The position numbers and the translations under genes are program-made. A stretch of DNA of 64,000 bases from contig OX411559.1 of NCBI GenBank assembly GCA_948146395.1, positions 32,796,215-32,860,214 on the forward strand. The letters are read 5' to 3'. The DNA comes from Fragum whitleyi (Eukaryota > Mollusca > Bivalvia > Cardiida > Cardiidae). The stretch's first letter is position 1. Each line of letters starts with the position of its first letter. The notes under the pieces were generated by a model, which saw nothing but the letters and a program-made list of their open reading frames with translations, was not told the origin of the DNA and did no database searches. Positions 21,501 to 29,034 of this stretch are shown here, in pieces.

Positions 21501-22160
21501 TCTGAAAATAAAAACTACAGTATTATAAATGAACATCAATCAAAAGATAGACACAGAAATAAAGTTAACCACTTAGAAAACCCAAAGCAATGTAAGCATG
21601 ATGATGTTAATAGGAAAAGAAATGATTATCATAAAGAAAAACATAAAGATGATAAAAGTTTTAAGAATTTGAGGAGTCATAATCAACAAGCAATAGATAA
21701 AAATAGTGCAAATAATTACAATGAAAGCTTAAGTGCCAATGATAGTTCAGGCAAAACGTGTAAAAAAGGCAAAAAGGACAGTCCAAGATTAACTCACAAC
21801 AAACAAGTGGAATATAGTGACGATGTAGCATCAGAGAAATCGAGACATTCAAAGTCGAATAAATCTAGTAATAAACACACTAATAGCAAGGAAAAGTATG
21901 AAAATAGTCTGCCTTTGGAATATTCTAAACATTCAAGATATGATAAACCCTATGCTCATAGATATGATCAGTATAACAGTAGTTACGATCCAAATGTAGA
22001 AATGTCAAAGTTACAAAATACGCGCCATCGATATGATTATGTGGATTATGATATGGACGATGAATATACAGGTAGTGAATTTACGGACGATTTAACGGAT
22101 ACTTACACATATACGTCTTACGATGATGATTTAACGGAAGTGTCTTCATTACCTTGTTAA
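3425..22160 (+). CDS. SMO: Smoothened (Hedgehog signal transducer), 3' nine exons, 5' partial
   Basis: Class F seven-pass receptor-like protein that transmits the Hedgehog signal from Patched to Gli/Ci factors, normally at the cilium. Exons: 3425-3597, 5156-5375, 5946-6069, 8075-8167, 8851-8959, 11363-11551, 13517-13653, 18887-19024, 19810-22160. All junctions are GT-AG with matching phases (2,0,1,1,2,2,1,1), summing to 3534 nt or 1177 residues plus stop. The translation follows vertebrate SMO (compared from memory): TM2 '[20 protein letters not shown]', 'DIVCRKDGT', '[14 protein letters not shown]', '[11 protein letters not shown]', 'SKINE'-like '[12 protein letters not shown]', 'SSWIWTRGT', and the post-TM7 segment 'HRMVARSF'. 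The Frizzled-type cysteine-rich domain and TM1 are absent from this window and should lie upstream. The tail is very long: about 782 residues in the last exon, against a whole human protein of about 790. The gene converges on AS3MT. Confidence 0.95.
3768..4082 (+). repeat. tatgccccc...catctcttgtt repeat
   Basis: Starts 'tatgccccccttt', has a ggtaggtaggtaggt run, 'gtccggagcatatctt', 'gaggagaagtgcagtgcaca' and ends 'ttttacaaacatctcttgtt'. Matches 14842-15107 and 48190-48475. Confidence 0.75.
4240..4402. repeat. Foldback MITE (aaggtagtgg...ccactacctt)
   Basis: The ends are inverted; the middle has 'gaggtttcctaatgaaaacc' facing 'ataagaaaccttgg'. Other copies at 49335-49496 and 55383-55537. Confidence 0.75.
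4640..5095. repeat. About 450-bp MITE, inverted relative to 10453-10815
   Basis: Contains 'gagaaataacggta', 'atctgacgtcatctatg', 'gtgacgtcacaatgaacgtt', 'gcatagcaatcacgcg', 'gtcctagaaatttcacattt' and a hairpin end 'tatagcttttgttgttca'. It ends about 60 bp before SMO exon B. Confidence 0.7.
5156..5375 (+). CDS. SMO: SMO exon B (TM3-TM4)
   Basis: Acceptor 'gcaatttcag'; one base completes the glycine codon, then '[20 protein letters not shown]' begins. It contains TM3, '[15 protein letters not shown]' of TM4, and ends at 'SISE' in phase 0 with a strong gtatgt donor. A MITE starts 15 bp past the donor (5391). Confidence 0.95.
5391..5625 (+). repeat. ttaacccttgtcat MITE next to SMO exon B donor
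   Basis: Starts 'ttaacccttgtcatcccgga', shares 'ggtatggacaaacatcagcc' and 'tgtgcagtctgat' with 14366-14607, and ends near 'ttattcagcgttaa'. Confidence 0.65.
5946..6069 (+). CDS. SMO: SMO exon C (extracellular loop 2, TM5)
   Basis: Acceptor 'tatttcag', then '[18 protein letters not shown]' and the TM5 stretch '[17 protein letters not shown]'; phase 1, strong gtaagt donor. 'VDGDS.SGIC' is a near-invariant SMO signature. A partial tandem copy of this exon lies about 0.4 kb downstream. Confidence 0.96.
6225..6275. repeat. Micro-hairpin (gaaattgcttg type)
   Basis: 'aatgaaggaattgcctgt' pairs with 'acaagcaattccttcatt', followed by 'ttccacaatgtt'. Related hairpins at 15826-15876, 47475-47535 and about 61170-61225. 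Confidence 0.6.
6350..6460 (+). pseudogene. SMO: Partial tandem copy of SMO exon C
   Basis: It reads '[20 protein letters not shown]' and '[11 protein letters not shown]', against '[20 protein letters not shown]' in the true exon, with one in-frame 3-base loss and no stop. The first about 30 nt ([10 protein letters not shown]) and the acceptor are missing. The donor has changed from gtaagt to gcaagt, and similarity continues about 10 nt into the intron. Probably a non-functional exon relic. Confidence 0.88.
6525..6825. repeat. ggtcgctta repeat
   Basis: 'cttaagggaccacaaaaaag' and repeated 'ggtcgctta/ttggtcgctt' words at both ends. Related to 22285-22610. Confidence 0.6.
6838..7138 (+). repeat. 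cccccgcatcgaaatatcgg...cacatcttgtt repeat
   Basis: A run of 'gtccgtctgtctgtccgtca' type, then 'aaggtcatgtgactaggtca', ending 'tttcacaaacacatcttgtt'. Typical member of the short 'cttgtt'-ended repeats in this window. Confidence 0.6.
7140..8074. other. SMO intron sequence, nothing recognised
   Basis: AT-rich intron between exon C and exon D. An inverted pair, 'gttcacaaaaagtaggggata' (about 7459) and 'tatcctctactttttgtgaac' (about 7972-7991), suggests an old roughly 530-bp inverted-ended element. No coding signal. Confidence 0.4.
8075..8167 (+). CDS. SMO: SMO exon D (intracellular loop 3)
   Basis: Acceptor 'ttttatag', phase 1 in and out. It encodes '[20 protein letters not shown]' to '[10 protein letters not shown]', matching the third intracellular loop and start of TM6 of SMO. 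Donor gtaagt. Confidence 0.94.
8365..8560. repeat. attaaccctttcctgttttac MITE
   Basis: Begins 'attaaccctttcctgtttta' and ends 'gcagggattaaacagcaaag', partly inverted. A second copy with a nested insertion spans 15714-18072. Confidence 0.65.
8851..8959 (+). CDS. SMO: SMO exon E (TM6 and start of extracellular loop 3)
   Basis: Acceptor 'ttaatttcag'. It encodes '[20 protein letters not shown]' and '[12 protein letters not shown]', aligning with human TM6 and the 'AEWERSFRDY' loop. Phase 2 out, donor gtaagt. The loop aspartate tied to vismodegib resistance in human SMO aligns with Q here (alignment from memory). Confidence 0.94.
9038..10292. mobile_element. 1255-bp TIR element in an SMO intron
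   Basis: Ends CAGGGCTTTTTC and GAAAAAGCCCTG form a 12-bp terminal inverted repeat, directly flanked by TGTCC (9033-9037 and 10293-10297). Further internal inverted similarity (ggcccc...aaattgggaaaaaat at both ends). CAGGG ends resemble hAT, but hAT makes 8-bp duplications, so the superfamily is unsettled. No transposase frame. Confidence 0.7.
10453..10815. repeat. MITE copy inverted relative to 4640-5095
   Basis: Shares 'gataatcgtttgtttcagtg', 'tatagcttttgttgttcatt', 'gtgaaatttctagga' and 'gagattatcaagtgataatg' in reverse order to the upstream copy. Confidence 0.7.
10908..11333 (+). repeat. MITE (aacattgaaattgaca ... tgtcaatttcacaatgtt)
   Basis: About 426 bp with long inverted ends. Middle: 'gggaggtaatac', 'aaaataagcgatata', 'tgacctcccattatt'. 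Ends 29 bp before SMO exon F. Other copies at 32925, 35380, 48680, 52075, 54160 and 63780. Confidence 0.75.
11363..11551 (+). CDS. SMO: SMO exon F (extracellular loop 3, TM7, helix 8 start)
   Basis: Acceptor 'ctttttacag' completes a tyrosine codon, then '[20 protein letters not shown]', TM7 '[20 protein letters not shown]' and 'AWHRLFR'. Human has 'STWVWTK' and 'IWRR' at these places. Phase 2 out. A MITE ends 29 bp before this exon and a SINE target duplication starts 2 bp after it. Confidence 0.95.
11568..11852 (+). repeat. tRNA-derived SINE with 14-bp target duplication
   Basis: The head 'accatagcgcagttggttag' to 'gtgggttcgatccccggtgg' resembles a tRNA A box, anticodon arm and B box. Body 'gtgagatagcagtcggaggc', 'gaaataccaggaatccattg'; A-rich tail. 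aataaacagtactc flanks it at 11554-11567 and 11839-11852. The first copy starts at the third base of the intron after SMO exon F. Confidence 0.88.
11853..11990. repeat. Palindromic hairpin repeat (gcaaacagtttgc family)
   Basis: 'ccctgcatttcaggataaca'-type ends and 'aaactgtttgccatttatac' facing 'gtataattggcaaacagttt' around 'gcatgcaagtgaacatac'. Confidence 0.8.
11991..12950. other. SMO intron sequence, nothing recognised
   Basis: AT-rich, including a pyrimidine-rich patch (about 12345-12550). The open frames are not supported by any family match. Confidence 0.4.
12957..13087. repeat. 131-bp near-perfect palindrome
   Basis: Arms of 51 bp ('aggttattgaattta...gttcttttggc' and its reverse complement ending 'aaattcaataacct') with three mismatches around a 29-bp GC-rich centre that itself pairs (gttgccc / gggcac). 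Single copy in this window. Confidence 0.85.
13517..13653 (+). CDS. SMO: SMO exon G (juxtamembrane tail)
   Basis: Acceptor 'ttcttttcag'. It encodes '[20 protein letters not shown]' to '[15 protein letters not shown]', aligning with human 'KRIKKSKMIAKAF' and 'QELSFSMHTVSHDGPV'. Very basic with scattered serines. Phase 1 out, donor gtaggt. Confidence 0.93.
13685..14225 (+). repeat. tagctccactggcc...gctttctagttct repeat
   Basis: Starts 4 bases into 'ttttagctccactggccgaa', has a tccgtcctccgtcc run, 'ctactggatgaatttcaacc' and ends 'attcatggctttctagttct'. Same type as 29035-29870. It starts 32 bp after the SMO exon G donor. Confidence 0.7.
14270..14607. repeat. Hairpin plus ttaacctttgtcatgctgaa MITE
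   Basis: 14270-14365 is an imperfect hairpin (gagattctgccttgca / tgcaaggcagaatc). 14366-14607 is a MITE with inverted ends 'ttaacctttgtcatgctgaa' and 'ttcagcatgacaagggttaa'. Confidence 0.75.
14700..15107. repeat. Palindromic hairpin followed by tatgcccgc...catctcttgtt repeat
   Basis: 14700-14838: palindromic family copy ending 'ttgtcatcctgaacacaggg'. 14842-15107: short repeat starting 'tatgcccgcttcgaagcaga', ending 'acaaacatctcttgtt'. Confidence 0.75.
15215..15485 (+). repeat. SINE copy
   Basis: Shares 'gactatttgtctcccaccag', 'tagacctatgttggatggca', 'gaaataccaggaatccattg' and a degenerate head 'agagcagtggttgcgattct'. Confidence 0.65.
15714..18072 (+). repeat. Nested repeat cluster inside a split MITE
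   Basis: The outer MITE (15714-15875 and about 17985-18072) matches 8365-8560. Inside are an 'acgcccgtcgaagacgg...tgacgggcgtatcttgtgac'-ended repeat and, at 16079-17341, an 'agctcacctgag...ttggtcctcttgtt' repeat with five tandem monomers of about 175 bp (caagtttgttcatatcaagaccc). Confidence 0.7.
17330..17905 (+). repeat. Tandem array, about 156-bp period, nearly four copies
   Basis: Units share 'gagttattgccctttgttgt', 'cttgtccggagtatatctct', 'aatagctaggatcatgaaac' and 'gggggagtgcagtgcacaag'. The long open frames across it, up to 139 codons, exist because the period is a multiple of 3. Confidence 0.85.
18225..18530 (+). repeat. tagcttggctgttttcgg...ggtgctcttgtt repeat
   Basis: Starts 'tttttagcttggctgttttc' and ends 'aataggtggtgctcttgttg'. 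Reverse copies at 40140-40440 and 49780-50060; a plus copy at 25440-25780. Confidence 0.65.
18887..19024 (+). CDS. SMO: SMO exon H (proximal tail with PKA-inhibitor-like RRRGMM)
   Basis: Acceptor 'tgtttgaag', phase 1 in and out, donor gtaagt. It encodes '[20 protein letters not shown]' then '[20 protein letters not shown]'. It aligns with the vertebrate segment containing 'VARRGAILPQDIS', described as a PKA pseudosubstrate. The next exon begins 'DIS', which fixes the alignment. Confidence 0.9.
19030..19800. other. SMO last intron with one repeat fragment
   Basis: 19185-19290 contains 'ctggtcagactgtgcggctg' and 'gtgaaattgttggcaatgtc', a short repeat also at 24170, 54765, 56885 and 58990. Otherwise AT-rich intron. 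Confidence 0.5.
19810..22160 (+). CDS. SMO: SMO exon I (last exon, giant cytoplasmic tail)
   Basis: Acceptor 'tactacag' completes an Asp codon, then [17 protein letters not shown]. About 782 residues to TAA at 22158-22160. Order: PKA-type RRSS/RRTS sites (19827-19850); a Lys/Arg cluster '[14 protein letters not shown]' (about 19938-19980) like the human 'GRKKKRRKRKK'; a Ser-rich stretch; a Gly-Ser-Lys-Arg run (20641-20703); three 42-44-residue repeats carrying Val/Ile-Leu-Asn-Val/Ile-Glu (21132-21425); a Lys/His/Asn-rich low-complexity part; and an acidic Tyr/Asp/Thr-rich end closing in 'SSLPC'. Expected to be mostly disordered. No known domain recognised in the distal part. Confidence 0.95.
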
Positions 22161-22192
22161 TAGTAGTATAGGTGTACAAGTTAAAGTTAGTG

Positions 22193-22239
22193 ATCAAAGG
22201 TCAATTTTCTCTCCTGTATAGAGAAAATTGACCTTTGAT
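22193..22239 (+). repeat. Perfect 20-bp hairpin just after the SMO stop
   Basis: atcaaaggtcaattttctct (22193-22212) is the exact reverse complement of 22220-22239, with a 7-nt loop, 33 bp after the stop codon and probably in the 3' UTR. Weaker pairing extends on both sides. It may be a tiny MITE or a structured 3' UTR element. Confidence 0.85.
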
Positions 22240-22284
22240 ACCTCACTTAAACTTATGACATTTATACTTAGCCAGGCCAAGTAC

Positions 22285-22610
22285 AGTCAAACTTGATTTG
22301 AGCGACCACTACTGGGTCCACCAAAAAGTAGTAGTTTAAGAAAATGGTCGCTTATTACACGTTTTCTTCAAAAATAAGAAACATACTTTTTGAATGAACA
22401 CACATATTACTGCGTTATCCTATGTTGTTATAACTCAATAGAATCCTCTCATTGAGACGATTCTGTCGAGTATTAACAACATAGGATTCAGTTTCAATGA
22501 TTTTTAGACCACCAATAAATTCTCCTTAGGATATTTTTATTTAAAGAAGGGAGTTTTTATAACGGTCGCTTAATAAAATTGGTCGCTTAATAGACGTGGT
22601 CACTCTTTCT
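22285..22610. repeat. ggtcgctta repeat with inserted hairpin
   Basis: 'tttgagcgaccactactggg' to 'ttggtcgcttaatagacgtg'. A hairpin, 'atcctatgttgttataactc'/'gagtattaacaacataggat', sits inside at about 22418-22480. Downstream of the SMO stop, so it may be transcribed. Confidence 0.6.
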
Positions 22611-24720
22611 AAAATAATTCTTCAACATAAAGACAATTACAACTGTTTTGTGGTTGGAAGTCAGTCTGGTAATTCCACGGTGGATGTTAGTATTTTTTCT
22701 TGGCAATTACACAAGCACAATTTTCTTGATCTGAGCATTTGTGATCACTGAATATCTGTCTTCTGTCCTCATGAACAATTAAGTTGTTTACTCTACAAAA
22801 GCCATAATTTTTGGTCCTTCCTTCATGAAACTTGGTCAGAGTGTTTGTCTAGGAAGAATCTTTTTGAAAAAAACTGGGAAAAGGTACCTTAATGGCCATC
22901 TAATGTTTACACTGAGGGGGCCCGATTTGTTCCAATCTACATGAAAGTTGGTCTAAATTTTCATCTTGTCACAAGAATGAACCCCATTGAAAATTGGAAG
23001 GATCTATCTTAAAACACGGGAAAAGGTGCCTTTTTGACTATTTAAATGTTTACACTCTTGGAGCCTGATTTGTTCCAATCTTTGAGACTACATGAATGTT
23101 GGTCAGAATCTGAATGTTTCTCTGGGTACAAGGACCCTACTAAAAATGAAGGATCCATTACATATTATGTGAAAAGGGGCCTTTATGACATTTTTCGTTT
23201 TTTCTCTATGAGCCACAAATTAAGTACAATGTATATCAACTTAAGTCAGCATAATCAATTAAGAGATGAAGAGATTATTTGTTGATTTCTTTGAGGTATG
23301 AAACTAAAAACCTAATCACACTGTAAGAATACACGAAGCTGATTTATGCATGAGTGTTATTAGGCTTTTAGCTTCATACCTCCATGAAATCAACAAATTA
23401 TCTCTTCATATCTTATAACTTGATACAATGAAGCAAAAAACGTAAAGATTTGTCAACAGCTTTCTTATGGGACTACTTTTTGCTGAAGCTAACAAAATAG
23501 CTGTGTAATCAAAATTAATTTCATTGGAAATAAAAGGGATTATTTAAGCCAATCAGATTGCACGAAATATGATGGAATCAACTAGAACCAAATTATTGAA
23601 ACTTGGTCATTATGAATTTCTAGGAATAAGGATGAAGGTATCAATGAATTTTGTCAGTCATTTTATGATCTTTAAAGTCATTTCAATATAACAAGGAAGC
23701 ATTCAAGTAGACAAAGGCGAGCAATATATGACCATCAGGCTTCTCTTGTTCAAGTGAAAGGGAAAATTGCAGAAAAATGGACAATTGTTCCTTTTGCAGT
23801 GGTAGCTCGAAGTTTTCTATCAATTTGCAAACCTTTCAATTGGTTCAGTCTAAGATTTTGTTTATGGGCTTAGATTACATGTATTTCAAATAATATTGTT
23901 AATTGCTATAAAATAATTGATTTATATTGAACAGCAATATGAATTTAAAAATAACAAGGCAAGTTATACTGTAAAATGATTGTATTTCTGGTTTCAATAA
24001 TTTATATGTTTATGATTTACAAATACCATTTGAGCCTCTGCATGATATTTCCAACAATTTTTTGTGTGTATGATGGAAAAACATTGAGTAGCCTGGACAC
24101 TCACACAGTGCATTGGAATTAATTTTGGGTTGTGAATATCAAGTTTAGCCATCTATTGAGTGCATAGATAAGACTCTGATCAGACTGTGCAGCCGCAGAG
24201 ACTGATCTGAGTCTCAACGTTGCGCACATGTGAAATTGTTGGAAATGTCATGCACAGGTTCATTTAATATCTGCACGAAAACTCGGAATCGATGCACAGA
24301 AGAGAAAGGTTATCAAAACTAGAGAAAAAGGAAAAATAATGCTCATTGCAAGTAATTTTCCTTTCCTAACATTTTTAACCCTATTTAACACATGATTGAC
24401 TGTTTCTTTGTTTGGAATCAATTTGGAATGCTACTGCATCTTCTTTCATATAGAGCCTTTCAGAATCAAGATGAAAAAAACTTTCTTGTTGCTCAACTGA
24501 GAATTTTCTCAAAATTCAAATTCTAATATTATATATTGATTTTAGCTATCATTTCTGCAACATTGTCTTTTATATTTAAAAGCATTCTGTTATGATTAAG
24601 TAAAAATCAAACTATTCCAAAACAAAGTTTGAGAAAAATCTCAGTTGAGAACAAACATAGTTTAATAATCTCGGACCAAGAAATTTTGCGCTTTGTTCAA
24701 GATGAAATCACACCACAGTT
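22611..24720. other. Intergenic sequence with one long hairpin
   Basis: 23255-23425 is an imperfect palindrome (aagagatgaagagattattt ... aattatctcttcatatctta). 24165-24260 is the 'ctgatcagactgtgcagccg' repeat fragment. 22740-23180 contains weakly repeated 'ttgttccaatct.catgaa.gttggtc' monomers. No gene recognised. Confidence 0.5.
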
Positions 24721-24729
24721 GTTTACAAA

Positions 24730-24872
24730 GTGATATCCTGCGCTGCGTTCAGGATTAGCAACAGTGCAAATTTTTTGCCAAACCTACCCCACTTTGCACA
24801 CAAGTGAACATGCAAAGTGAGATATAATGGGCATACAGTTTGCACCATTTGGTCATCCTGACCACAGGGCTG
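24730..24872. repeat. Palindromic hairpin repeat, diverged
   Basis: 'gcgttcaggattagcaacag' and 'gtgcaccatttggtcatcct'-like arms around 'gcacacaagtgaacatgcaa'. Confidence 0.65.
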
Positions 24873-25064
24873 ATTTTCACATACAATTACATGTTTGCAT
24901 GCTAAGTAGGAAACCATTTTTCGGATGTTAGAGCACACTTTGTCTTTCTTAACACAGGATAGAAATCTTTATATGGTTATTGTGATCTGCCAGAACTCTA
25001 GCTGGAAAAAAGGATTTTGATTTGAAAATTAAAAAAAAAATAATTTAACTCCAATCAAATCCTA

Positions 25065-25135
25065 TGTTGTGGGTACTCATTGGAATCGTCTCATCAAGAC
25101 AATTCCAATGAGTACCCACCACATAGGGTTTTGGT
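25065..25135. repeat. Hairpin (gtgggtactcattggaa)
   Basis: 'cctatgttgtgggtactcat' reads back as 'atgagtacccaccacatagg' around 'ctcatcaagac'; same family as about 1030-1100 and 1485-1545. Confidence 0.8.
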
Positions 25136-25439
25136 GAGAAATAACAGGTTAAGATTGTTTAGACTCTGTGTTATCAGGGGCCTGGGAATCCCTGGTCGGC
25201 AACACTTGGGGCCACAAAACTACGAATGTTTACAAAATAGTATTTATGATGATTCTGTGTCCATCTCTGGTCAACAACATTTCGGGCCACAACAAGCGGG
25301 TTCTATCTTCCCTCCTGCTTTCTCTAGAGATTTAATATAGGTGAAGGGATCAACTTTCTGAAAGACAACGCACAGGAAATTATTTTAAATTTCGCAAATA
25401 TATTTACAAACAGTATGTGTTTAAAAACTCTATTACCAA

Positions 25440-25780
25440 TGAAAGAGCAATTTTTAGTTTGGCTTTTTTCAGAGAGAAACCCCGAAGTATTATGATCACC
25501 TTGGTGCCATTCGTACTGGCAATTGTGTTTGCGTGAAAATCTTTAAGCTTGGTCATATCTATAGTGTTATTGAAGGTATCATCATGAAACTTGGCATACA
25601 TGTTCACCTTAAGTTCACTAGAGTTATCTAGACTATAAAGGTTGACAACTCTGTAAGCATTTATGTTAGAGTTATGTCCCTTTTTTACTAAGATTTTTTG
25701 CATTATCCAGCACCTATTGCGGAGTGTTTCACCTGTAGGCTTTGCTTTTATTTCCAAGTTTGACAATTGACCAGACTGGT
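25440..25780 (+). repeat. tagtttggcttttttcag repeat
   Basis: Shares 'ttcagagagaaaccccgaag', 'catgaaacttggcatacatg' and 'caccttaagttcact' with the 18225 family. No coding content. 25781-26312 shows nothing further. Confidence 0.5.
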
Positions 25781-26315
25781 CACCTTGATCAAATCATATG
25801 ACCTTGACTTTGAAAGAAGTTAGTTATTTCTGTAAATAGTCGACATAAACAACTTCTGACCTTCAATAGAAGTTTGGTCACCAAACTCTCGTAACTCCAG
25901 CTTTTCCAAGTTGAATTACCAGCCTTTTATAACCAAACTATGAAATGAGTTCACCTTCCATTTTCATGCACTCTTTTGTTATTATGGTAGTTATTTGCAC
26001 ACCTTTACAATAACTGCAGACTAACTTTTAAAGAAACCCAAAATATTGAAAAATAAACTCGCAAAAATACGTCAAGGCTAAGCCACGCCCGGCCAGTTGA
26101 ATAATAACACAGAATACACATGCGAAAATCAATGATTAAATGCAAGTCATCATGTGACCGTCTGGTGACCAATAATAAAACATTTAGATGTTATTTCTTC
26201 GGTTATGCCTTTGGTTTTCAGAAATATCTTTAAAGAGCAAAAAAAAACTTTTTTACATGTGAGAAAAAGTATGAAAGTAGATATTCTTTGATACAGGCTG
26301 ATCTTACTCTCGTCT

Positions 26316-28729
26316 CACTACTGCAAGATCAACCATGAATTAGCCATGAAAAATTCATGGCTTGAGCCATTAACCTCACCCATTAAAAGCGACATTGTGC
26401 TGGGCATTAATAAACCATCAAGATGCCATGAATTTAACATTAAAATATTTTAATGGGAGAGTAATGGCCATTAAAGAAGTCATTCATGGCCATAAATGGA
26501 GAAAGGACACCATTAGATTTTCAGGAGTAATTACTGGGGAAATAATGACCATTACAAAAATGAATTATTGATGGGCATTGATTTTTTAATGGTAGCCATT
26601 ATTAATATTAATGGTAGCCATGAATTTGTAAAATTGCGAAATTCATGACCCATTAATATTTTTCATGGCACAATTTAATGGGCAGTGGCCATTAAAAGCG
26701 ACATTGTGCTGGGCATGAATTTAGATTGTGTAAGAATTTTATTTTCACTGCTATACCATGCCCATTATCCATAAACCCTGAAATTTTGTTAATGGGCATA
26801 AGAAATAAAATGAAAAATTAATGGTCAAAATATCTGCCAAGTAATGGCCATGAAAAAGTACTTAATTTTTTTTATAGACAAATTATGACCATTAAAGTTT
26901 ACCCATTAAATGTTGTAAATGGGCATTAATTTTCTAATGGCCAAACAATGGGGAGAAAATACCAGTCATGGACCAAAAATGATTGCCATGGAAAATTTTT
27001 ATGCCGATTATTTTAATGCCCATCAATTCAAATCATGCCCATTATTGTTTCCCCTTCAATGTTGGTAATCTTTAGTTTCCTAGGGTTGAAAATTCATAAG
27101 TTCGAATCTACAAACATTAATCAACTTGACAGATCTTATTCATACAATTCTTCTATAAAATTGATGCAATAATGTTTAATTGGGGTTTGAGTATATTTGC
27201 ACAAATGATTTATTGCTAAAATTTAAAAAAATATCTTATTTTCTTCAATTTTTGCAAATTCGAAGGCTTCATTTAAAATTTGTCTTATATTTTGTTAATC
27301 AATTGTTTTAAGTCCAACAGTACAAGATTCTTATTAAAAGAATCAAATTTCAGCTTTTTACATACCTTCTGCTTGCTAGTCTTCCCAATGTACAAGAGAA
27401 TAAGGCAAAAAACATTTTAACTGGAAATTTTGTTTGAAAACAGCAGCCATGTTGGATTTCCATAGACTGGATTCACGGTCACTTTTAGACTGGTACTCTT
27501 GGCCATGACTTTGTATAACGACTTATTCATGGTTTGTGTCATGGGCATGAATCAAAATGCAAGTAGTTAAAGCTTTAATTCTTTATTTAATTTCTCATTA
27601 ATTAATACCCATTTCAAATAATGTAAAGGGCCATGAATAAACTGGTTTAAAATTCAACAGCATATGAATGGCCAGAATTAATTTTCAGAATTTTTTCAAT
27701 GCCAATTAATGACTTGATTTTTTTTTATTATGGCTATTATTTATCATATTTGGTATTTAATTATTGTCATTTATATGGTTGATTACCTTTAATAAATGTT
27801 CATGATAGTAACTGGGCATGAATCAAAATGAAAAAAAAAGTTAAAACTTTTCTGTATTCCTTTCATCCCCATTAAATAAAGTTAATGATCATGGGTTATC
27901 TGATTCATAAGTGTATGATATATTAATGGCCATAAGTGATAGTCAAGATTTTTGTCATGCCAATGATTTTTTTTATAATTGCCATTATTTGTTACTGTTT
28001 TGTATTTAATTGTCATCTTCAATGGTTGATTGATGGGCATGAATAAATGTTCATGGTAGTTAATGGGCATGATTCAAAATTAAAAGAGCAAATGGTTTTT
28101 AGGAATTTTTATAATGGCCATTTCTTGTTACTGTTTGGTATTTAATGGCCATCTTCAGTGGATAATGATGGGCATGAATAAATGTTCATGGTAGTTAATG
28201 GGCATGAATCAAAATAAAAGAACTTTAAAAAAATTCAGTATTTCTTTGATCTTATTACAATCAAAGTTAATGCCCATGAATGGTCTGATTCAGATTCAAT
28301 GATATATTAATGGCCATGATTAATTGTCATAATTTATTTTAATGCCAGTGAATTTTAGCAATCTTTATTATGGCCATTATTTTTTCCTTTTTTTATTTAA
28401 TGGCTATCATTCATGGGTGATTGATGGGCATGAAAAAAATATTCATAGTAGTTGATGGGCATGAATAAAGCTAAAACAAGAAGTAATGGCCCATTACTTT
28501 TGTAATGCCAATACTTTTATGCCGACCCATTATATTAATCTGCATTTCATGGTTTTTTAATGGTCAAATCATGAATTAATGGCCATTAGTTAGCATTTTA
28601 ATGGCTAAAAGTGTTACCCATTATTATTTTTTTACAAGGACTAATGGCTCATTTTAATGGTTTACCTTGTTTTCATGGGCCATTAATGGTCTTTTGATGT
28701 AGCTTTAATGGGACCCTTTTGCAGTAGTG
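26316..28729. mobile_element. Non-autonomous CACTA (EnSpm)-like element, 2414 bp
   Basis: It starts CACTACTGCAA and ends TTGCAGTAGTG, an 11-bp exact terminal inverted repeat beginning CACTA, flanked by the 3-bp direct repeat TCT (26313-26315, 28730-28732). Both are hallmarks of the CACTA superfamily. The interior is packed with short direct and inverted words such as taatggccat, atgggcatgaat and ccattaa, like the sub-terminal repeats of CACTA elements but filling almost the whole length. A string 'aaaagcgacattgtgctggg' occurs twice (about 26389, 26695). No transposase frame. Confidence 0.85.
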
Positions 28730-29034
28730 TCTAGAATAGGAAAGTTATTAAAGCCCGCCAAGTCCCACTTTATAACATTTCTTTTCTATTAAAATCTCTG
28801 AATCTTTTTTCTCATAGTAGATCTCATGACAGTCCCATATAGTCTTTATCACATAACTATCCATGTTTTCTTTAAATTTACAGCAATCAGTTCCCGGGTA
28901 TCGGATAGGGGAACGTTCCTATCCATGCCTGAATCATTACCCGTTACTTGACTATTGTATAAGATCAATATACCTTTTGGTGTCAACTTCAGAAAAAAAT
29001 GAAGACTGTTTAACAAAAAGTCTTCATTTTTTTA

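Noticed and set aside
25404..25766. 120-codon open frame on the minus strand
   Set aside because: It lies within a short interspersed repeat related to 18225-18530.
26316..28729. Possible CRISPR-like or satellite array
   Set aside because: Repeats are irregularly spaced, in both orientations, and bounded by transposon-type inverted ends; the genome is eukaryotic.
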